64,000 nucleotides of DNA. It comes from Paraphysoderma sedebokerense (Eukaryota; Blastocladiomycota; Physodermatomycetes; Physodermatales; Physodermataceae). The position numbers and the translations under genes were made by a program. Where the stretch lies: the NCBI GenBank assembly GCA_025602915.1, contig JAHLJZ010000044.1, positions 1 through 64,000 of the forward strand, in the 5' to 3' direction. This document shows positions 58,591 through 64,000 of this stretch, in pieces (position 1 is the stretch's first letter; the number at the start of each line of letters is the position of its first letter). The notes beneath the pieces were generated by a model. It made no database searches. It worked only from the letters and a program-made list of their open reading frames with translations, and was not told the DNA's origin.

Positions 58591-59536
58591 TATTACTGAG
58601 TCTATAAAATGGACAAACAAAGTATTGATCAAACAAACTGATAAATACTCAAATGCCAATGAAAAATGGTCTGATAAGTGGAATGGAATGCAGTGGAAAT
58701 GTCGGTCTTTGAATTGGTCCATAGAGAAGGCGCTCAGCCACACCACGGCCTTTATTATTATTCATTATACTCAATATTTTAAGTGCTCAGTTTAGGATCC
58801 AACTAAATAAAATCACATTTCATATCAGTAATAGAATTTGTAATATAATTTTTTGGATTGCGTTCCGAGGTAATTGCAATGATTTGAGATAAACTTGCAG
58901 CAAGCAGACAGTAAGCAGACACACGAATGTAAAACACTCGCCAACTGTCTATGGCCGGCGACTTCTAACTTCGGTATAACATGGCATTGCTTTGAATTGT
59001 ATGCGCAGATTATGCATATTAACAAATGATACTCATTCCAACTTTCAATGTGCCTCATGTTCGGGCTCAAATGACAGTCGTTTGAACCATCATTAAACAA
59101 TTATGGTGACAACAATGTCGCACGCCGCTTTGAATTACATCCACCCGGAACAAATGTCCGTAATGTCATGGGTTGTCATCTTTTGCTCGGCAGTGATAAA
59201 GACAAACATAATGGAACCTTCTATTTCGAACTCTTGAGATTGTGCAGGCAGTGTGCAAACAGAAGGGCAAGTCAAAACGTCTGGGCCCGGTAACAACTGA
59301 CAAACCCCTGTTAAATATCCAGCATTACTCCTCGGTACTATGCGGAAAAACTCCCGGTCGGAATTACTGGTTGTCGTTATCATTGCTCGTTGTAGTCATG
59401 TAGGGTTACTATTTCCGTAAACTTACCACGATATCGAGGGTAGTCGAGGGATATTTCGGGACAGCTTGCAATTGCTATAAATGCTAACCCGCTTCCCTCG
59501 TGAATATGCATTAAAATTAAAGTCATTTCGCGAAAT
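58591..59536. other. Intergenic region
   Basis: 946 nt upstream of the first membrane paralogue and of HUB1. Open frames at 58568-58795 and 58825-59100 have no recognisable content. No tRNA found. Confidence 0.45.
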
Positions 59537-60391
59537 ATGTCTGAATTCGACTTGTACACATCCAGCGTGGTTTTCCTCTTTACCACCTCCACTATTCTTT
59601 TAGTGTCCCGTTCCAGTTTAACAGGGTTAACGGCGGACGGAAAGTCCGGTGTGGCAATTACAGCATGTCTGGCTTCGACAATGATGGCAACTTTATTCAA
59701 TTTGCTCACCGACCATGGTGGCTTCGATTTAACAGGTCAAATAGTTTGCTTATGGATTTCTCAATTATTTTACTGGCCTTCGCGAGTAAGCAGAAACTAT
59801 TACCTCTATTTTCGATCCAACAATGTCACTCAATCCCGTCACCATAAATTATTTTACGGTTCATTCTTGTTAACAGTTATAACTGATTTTATTTGGACAA
59901 TGCAAGTCCTCATCAGCACTACTATCGCCTCCACGGATGCTTTTAATTGGGTTAGTTACGACTGGAGTACACTACCGCATCAATTATCTGCCATTTTATT
60001 CCTCGGCATCGTTGAAGCATCATTCCTTTACACAATTTGGACAAACAGACTCATGATTCAACGATACCGTTACGTAACAATGGAAAGATTAGCAATTATC
60101 TCTGCCATTCGAATGTGTTTAATCCTTATTGCGCATTTGGTGAACCTTATTACCGATATCTCTGGCGCAGATGCGACGGGTACAGTCTACACTGTTGACA
60201 ATATTATCACCGCGTTGTCGACGGCTCTGGTTTATATTGACTTGAATATAAAGTTCTATGCAGATGAGAAAATTGGTTCAAGTCATGGGTCAGCGGGTAA
60301 ACCAATCAATGGTACTTCAGGGTCTGGTGCGACGCCTGTTCCAGAAAAAAACAGTACAGTAGTTGCAACGGTCCGAACATTGAATGCTTAA
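59537..60391 (+). CDS. Multi-pass membrane protein A (tandem paralogue), function unknown
   Basis: A single-exon 284-residue protein from ATG 59537. It has about seven hydrophobic segments: near residues 8-25, 40-58, 66-80, 105-125, 148-168, 186-206 and 218-236. Conserved hydrophilic landmarks are SSLTGLTADGKSG, NLLTDHGGFDLTGQ, RNYYLYFRSNN, STTIASTDAFNWVSYDW and GADATGTVYTV. The last ~45 residues are a soluble Gly/Ser/Pro tail. It lacks the Lys of opsins and any GPCR motif I know. Layout suggests a receptor- or channel-like lineage-specific protein. The neighbour at 61293-62129 is a close tandem duplicate. Confidence 0.8.
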   Translation: MSEFDLYTSSVVFLFTTSTILLVSRSSLTGLTADGKSGVAITACLASTMMATLFNLLTDHGGFDLTGQIVCLWISQLFYWPSRVSRNYYLYFRSNNVTQSRHHKLFYGSFLLTVITDFIWTMQVLISTTIASTDAFNWVSYDWSTLPHQLSAILFLGIVEASFLYTIWTNRLMIQRYRYVTMERLAIISAIRMCLILIAHLVNLITDISGADATGTVYTVDNIITALSTALVYIDLNIKFYADEKIGSSHGSAGKPINGTSGSGATPVPEKNSTVVATVRTLNA

Positions 60392-61292
60392 ATATGTATA
60401 TTTTCATTGAAATATAACGCAGTGTATATATTAATATCAAAGCAATATATCCTTAAATGTATTCAATACATCAGAAATATTGAGCCGTTAAAACTATCTG
60501 TTTCGTGTATTATCTGACAGTTTTAAATCCCTACTGTGTGCAAAAATAAATTATAAAAATAAAATGTAAGAATTGGAGTAAACCAGCTTGTGAAAAGAAT
60601 GGAATTTAATCATTATATATCCCAAGTTTATTGAAGAGGTATGTGATTTCTACAGTCACAAACTATGAAAAAAAATAAATTCCACGAATGATTTTATACG
60701 TGTAGCACACCGGGACCGCATTTCGTTATAAATTAATTTGTATTCATTTTTCAAACTTTTTAAATCAATTATTAATTGCTAAATCAGTGGAAAAATATTA
60801 ATAATACGAGGTTCTGCGAGCTCAAATTATTACAAGAGACGAAACAAATACAAATCATCCAACACAGCCCAAGCTGACTGATTCCAAGTAATATGGAAAA
60901 CAGTTTTGTCATGCCACCGGTCGGATAAAAGACGAAGATAACAGATAATCCTACCCGTTGTCAATGTCTGTCAAATGTCAATGGTCGACTCGTGTTCCGA
61001 ATGGCAAACGTTCGGTCGCACACTATAGATTGTCCAGAGTCAGGGGAACTGACGCTGTACGATGTGAATACACAGCCACAAGTGTACGGGAATGTCCCGC
61101 TCGACTTTGTGCGGTCGGGATTTCTGGTTTGTCGTTGTCCGTTCTGTGCGAGGTAACTGTGTGTCTATAGAGTTACTATTTTCATTAATTACCATAGTTT
61201 GCGAGTAAAATACCCCTTCGAAAATGAAATCAATATTTAAACTTGCTATTGCCCACGTCTGTGCGTTGAGTATTACCTGAAATTCAAAAAAC
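60392..61292. other. Intergenic region between membrane paralogues
   Basis: 901 nt, AT-rich in the first half. The plus open frame at 60958-61170 and minus frame at 61040-61456 have no domain. The immediate promoters of the two paralogues are not obviously alike. Confidence 0.4.
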
Positions 61293-62129
61293 ATGTCTGC
61301 ATTTGACTGGTACACGACCAGTGTGGTTGCCAACTTGGTCACCTCGTCCGTGCTTTTATTATCTCGTACCAGTTTAACTGGGTTAACTGCTGACGGCAAA
61401 TCCGGTATCGCTATCACCGTGTGCCTAATTTCAACCATTTTGGCCACTCTATTCAATTTATTGACAGACCACGGTGGCTACGATTTGACCGGTCAATTAG
61501 TGTGTTTGTGGATTTCTCAACTATTTTACTGGCCCTCTAGAGTCAGCGTAAACTACTACCTTTACTTCCGTTCCAACAACATCACTCATGCGCGTCATCG
61601 TCAATTATTTTTTGGTTCATTCCTGTTGACAGTCGTAACTGATTTTATCTGGACAATGCAAGTCCTCATCAGTACCACCATTGCCTCCACCGACGCTTTT
61701 AACTGGGTCAGTTATGAATGGAGTTCACTTCCTCACCATTTATCAGCCATTTTATTCCTCGCCATCGTGGAAGCATCATTCCTTCAAACTATTTGGTCCA
61801 ACAGAAAAATGATACAACAGTACCGTTACGTAACCATGGAACGACTTGCCGTTGTTTCTGCGATTCGCATGTGTTTAGTTTCCATCGCCAATTTGGTGAA
61901 CATGGTCACCGATGTGTCGGGTGCAGATGCTAGTGGTACAGTTTACACTGTTTACAATTTTATTAATTTATTGATTACAGCATTAGTTTATATTGATTTA
62001 AATATTAAATTCTATGCTGAAGAAAAAATCGGTGGTCATGCATCATCAGGTAAGGTGATAAACACTTCAGGTTCCGCCATGAATCCAGCGCCTACTTCTA
62101 CCACTGCTATTCGTACCCTCCACGCTTAA
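61293..62129 (+). CDS. Multi-pass membrane protein B (tandem paralogue), function unknown
   Basis: A single-exon 278-residue protein sharing by eye roughly three quarters or more of its residues with the gene at 59537, including the TSLTGLTADGKSG, NLLTDHGGYDLTGQ, STTIASTDAFNWVSYEW and GADASGTVYTV blocks and all hydrophobic segments. Differences cluster in the N-terminal first segment (TTSVVANLVTSSVLL) and the soluble C-terminal tail, which is shorter. Both copies keep intact open frames, so both are probably expressed. Function is unknown. Confidence 0.8.
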   Translation: MSAFDWYTTSVVANLVTSSVLLLSRTSLTGLTADGKSGIAITVCLISTILATLFNLLTDHGGYDLTGQLVCLWISQLFYWPSRVSVNYYLYFRSNNITHARHRQLFFGSFLLTVVTDFIWTMQVLISTTIASTDAFNWVSYEWSSLPHHLSAILFLAIVEASFLQTIWSNRKMIQQYRYVTMERLAVVSAIRMCLVSIANLVNMVTDVSGADASGTVYTVYNFINLLITALVYIDLNIKFYAEEKIGGHASSGKVINTSGSAMNPAPTSTTAIRTLHA

Positions 62130-62511
62130 GCCTTATTTATACTTGTTACGTACAGAATATACAATATAACTTACATAAAAATAGTTGTGATGTAGGTAGA
62201 TGTATGAATAATGTATCCATAGCCGCAATAAAGCAAGAGTCGATCGAAAGAATTGTGAAAGCTAAGACGTCACAACTTACACCGATCCGCTCAAGCAGAT
62301 TACAAAACAAATGACTCCATAATTCCACTGCAATAACAATTCTCTAGAAAGTGTTAGGCACAGTTTAGTATTTTCAAAGGTTGGAACATAGGAGTCGACG
62401 GATATATGTGATTAAAATGGTTTATTTAGATTGACTGAAATTCGCAGAATACATATTACTTAATACCAATAGTCTGAAGCGACTTTCACCGACATCTCAT
62501 ACATGATACAT
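62130..62511. other. Convergent 3' intergenic region
   Basis: 382 nt between two convergent membrane-protein genes. Nothing recognised. Confidence 0.5.
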
Positions 62512-63330
62512 TTAGTCAAATTGATTTTCGACGTCCTTTAACATGGTTTTCTGTGATTTTGATGCCTCAGTAGCCGTCACAGCGGTTGTATGTTTGTTAA
62601 CATTCTTTTTCACGAACGCTTCAGTAATACTTTGGGATATAAAAGAATCGGACAAACTCATTGTGGTATTGATGAAAGCGTACCAAAGAAATACGTGTTG
62701 AGGTGCGATACCCAAAAGCAGAATAAAACACATGGTGGTTGAAACTACCACACTAAAGACACAAACTGCCACCGTTTTCAACAGAAACAGACGTGCGAGA
62801 TTTTCTGAACGTGGAAGAGATTTGAGATGCCTGAATACGAGGTAAATTAAGAGACAGGCTTCTAGGAAGTAAGTTATTGCCTTAATAATATTTTGTCTGC
62901 CAGTGATTTCCATAGAGTAGCCAGGGTTACAAATTGTAGGCGAAATTTGAACAGGATTTACACCGCGGATGATAGTATCGAAGTTTGTCACTGCTCGAGC
63001 AATAAGTAGTGGTACAAAAACGAATAAAGACTTTTTGAATAAGATTGGGTCGAAAATATGTATACGAGTCAACATGATATAATCCTGAATCCAAGTCACG
63101 ATAGCGTGGCCGTGTGCCATTAAAAACGTCATCGCATAACAATTGATTTCTTCATTCAAAGTTGCAAAGTGGATAAAACACCATAAAAGGACCGTTGATA
63201 ATGCAAGTTGTGACCAGTTGGCAATAATGTACCTGCAAGGATTCCTCCAGAGAGTTGGGGAAGCTCTGAATAGTTCCGCACTTTGCAAACACTGAAGAGA
63301 AATTAAAACAAACGTATCGATATTGACCAT
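62512..63330 (-). CDS. Multi-pass membrane protein C, function unknown
   Basis: A single-exon 272-residue protein. I place the start at ATG 63330, since the frame continues upstream only to a TTG. Hydrophobic segments occur near WSQLALSTVLLWCFIHFAT, AMTFLMAHGHAIVTWI, FVFVPLLIARAV, AITYFLEACLLIYLVF, LLKTVAVCVFSVVVSTTM and CFILLLGIAPQHVFLWYAF, so about six or seven passes, with a charged soluble tail. It shows no clear similarity to the neighbouring paralogue pair apart from size and topology. A lineage-specific membrane protein; no function assigned. Confidence 0.7.
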   Translation of the reverse strand: MVNIDTFVLISLQCLQSAELFRASPTLWRNPCRYIIANWSQLALSTVLLWCFIHFATLNEEINCYAMTFLMAHGHAIVTWIQDYIMLTRIHIFDPILFKKSLFVFVPLLIARAVTNFDTIIRGVNPVQISPTICNPGYSMEITGRQNIIKAITYFLEACLLIYLVFRHLKSLPRSENLARLFLLKTVAVCVFSVVVSTTMCFILLLGIAPQHVFLWYAFINTTMSLSDSFISQSITEAFVKKNVNKHTTAVTATEASKSQKTMLKDVENQFD

Positions 63331-64000
63331 TTTCAATATAAGTGTACCAAAAAAATGAATTGGAAGTTCGTGGTATTGATCAAACTGGCGACTCGCTTTT
63401 ATATCATTGCCTCAAGATCCGACACAACATCGTTTCTTTGCCCCTATATCACGAGAACTAATTAATTCGTTGTACAAATGTAACATATTTCATTCAACTA
63501 CTACCAATCCTCTTCTCTCAGCGTCCACCAATCACTTTTGACTAGTCCCCTAGGCCCCTACGGCCCCTTGCGCCCTCTTTTCCATTTGCGTTGCCACAAT
63601 TGCCACTTCCACCTCATCGATCGATCTCGCAGTCTAAAAAATCAGCACTATCGACTCCCGAAGTCAGTTCTTCGGCTTAAATAAACAGTTTTCTGTGAGT
63701 AAAACCTTCATTGTCAGTAGTCAAGACTGTTACAGTTTATACATATTGAGTGAACAGCTTACGACCCCTATCCAGTAATAATTCAGTATTCTCCACGCGT
63801 GGTCTCTCGCCGACAGGGGCCACTGTGAACCCTTCACAAATTATCCTTGATGTCGTTGTGAATTGTGATAAAATACTGGTCATTTCGATGACGCTTTGGT
63901 ATGTCATTAAGAGGTAAGAGCCAGGGGGTTTACTTGCACAACCCCACACAAGTCCAGCTGAAGGGAAACAAAAATGTTTATGTTGTGTATAGTTTGGCAG
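63331..64000. other. Right-end intergenic region
   Basis: 670 nt with no supported gene. A pyrimidine-rich stretch at 63530-63630 could be the promoter or 5' leader of a plus-strand gene starting beyond the window. Confidence 0.35.

Overview
The window is nuclear DNA of a fungus, and very likely a flagellated (zoosporic, chytrid-grade) one. Three things point there. Most genes carry several short GT-AG introns, mostly about 50-90 nt. An ERT1-type regulator combines a fungal Zn2Cys6 binuclear cluster with a PAS domain. A nephrocystin-1 (NPHP1) homologue, a ciliary transition-zone protein, is present. Gene order is dense and mixed-strand, with no sign of prokaryotic or organellar DNA. I saw no rRNA, CRISPR array, LTR element or integrated virus.

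Layout. 1-2.7 kb: two tandem secreted beta-trefoil proteins, the first cut by the window edge. 3.5-14.2 kb: housekeeping block of SEH1, PTPA, DBP2/DDX5 helicase and gamma-tubulin complex protein 2. 14.4-17.2 kb: a hAT-type DNA transposon. 17.4-20.3 kb: a DUF262-DUF1524 (GmrSD-like) protein followed by acidic and zinc-motif coding material in tandem. 20.7-24.4 kb: VPS28, a phosducin-like protein and a small probable NTF2-like gene. 24.6-31.1 kb: a disordered single-exon protein, a 1430-residue intronless CTC1 homologue (CST telomere complex), and a 56-residue membrane protein that shares a 44-bp divergent promoter with CTC1. 32-36.5 kb: CBM48 (Mdg1/Crp1-like) protein, AN1 zinc-finger protein, fasciclin-domain secreted protein, tRNA-Lys. 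37.9-44.8 kb: HOS4/ANKRD11-like ankyrin protein with three ankyrin modules, a GPI-anchored secreted protein, tRNA-Tyr. 45-58.6 kb: NPHP1, SMC1, ERT1 and HUB1/UBL5. 59.5-63.3 kb: two tandem multi-pass membrane paralogues and a third, unrelated-looking multi-pass protein.

Functionally the window mixes chromosome biology (SMC1, CTC1, GCP2, HOS4-like), nuclear transport and RNA metabolism (SEH1, DBP2, HUB1, NTF2-like), endosomal sorting (VPS28), phosphatase and G-protein chaperoning (PTPA, PhLP), gluconeogenic regulation (ERT1), cilium biology (NPHP1), and lineage-specific secreted and membrane proteins. Nothing suggests an operon or a secondary-metabolite cluster. The least ordinary items are the intron-bearing GmrSD-like gene with its zinc tail, the CTC1 and NPHP1 homologues, the DBP2 690-nt intron at what I recall as the conserved DBP2/p68 intron site, and the ankyrin modules whose intron positions record their duplication.

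Gene models are my own manual splices, made by following reading frame, GT-AG sites and family alignment from memory. Exact exon ends are less certain than gene identity.
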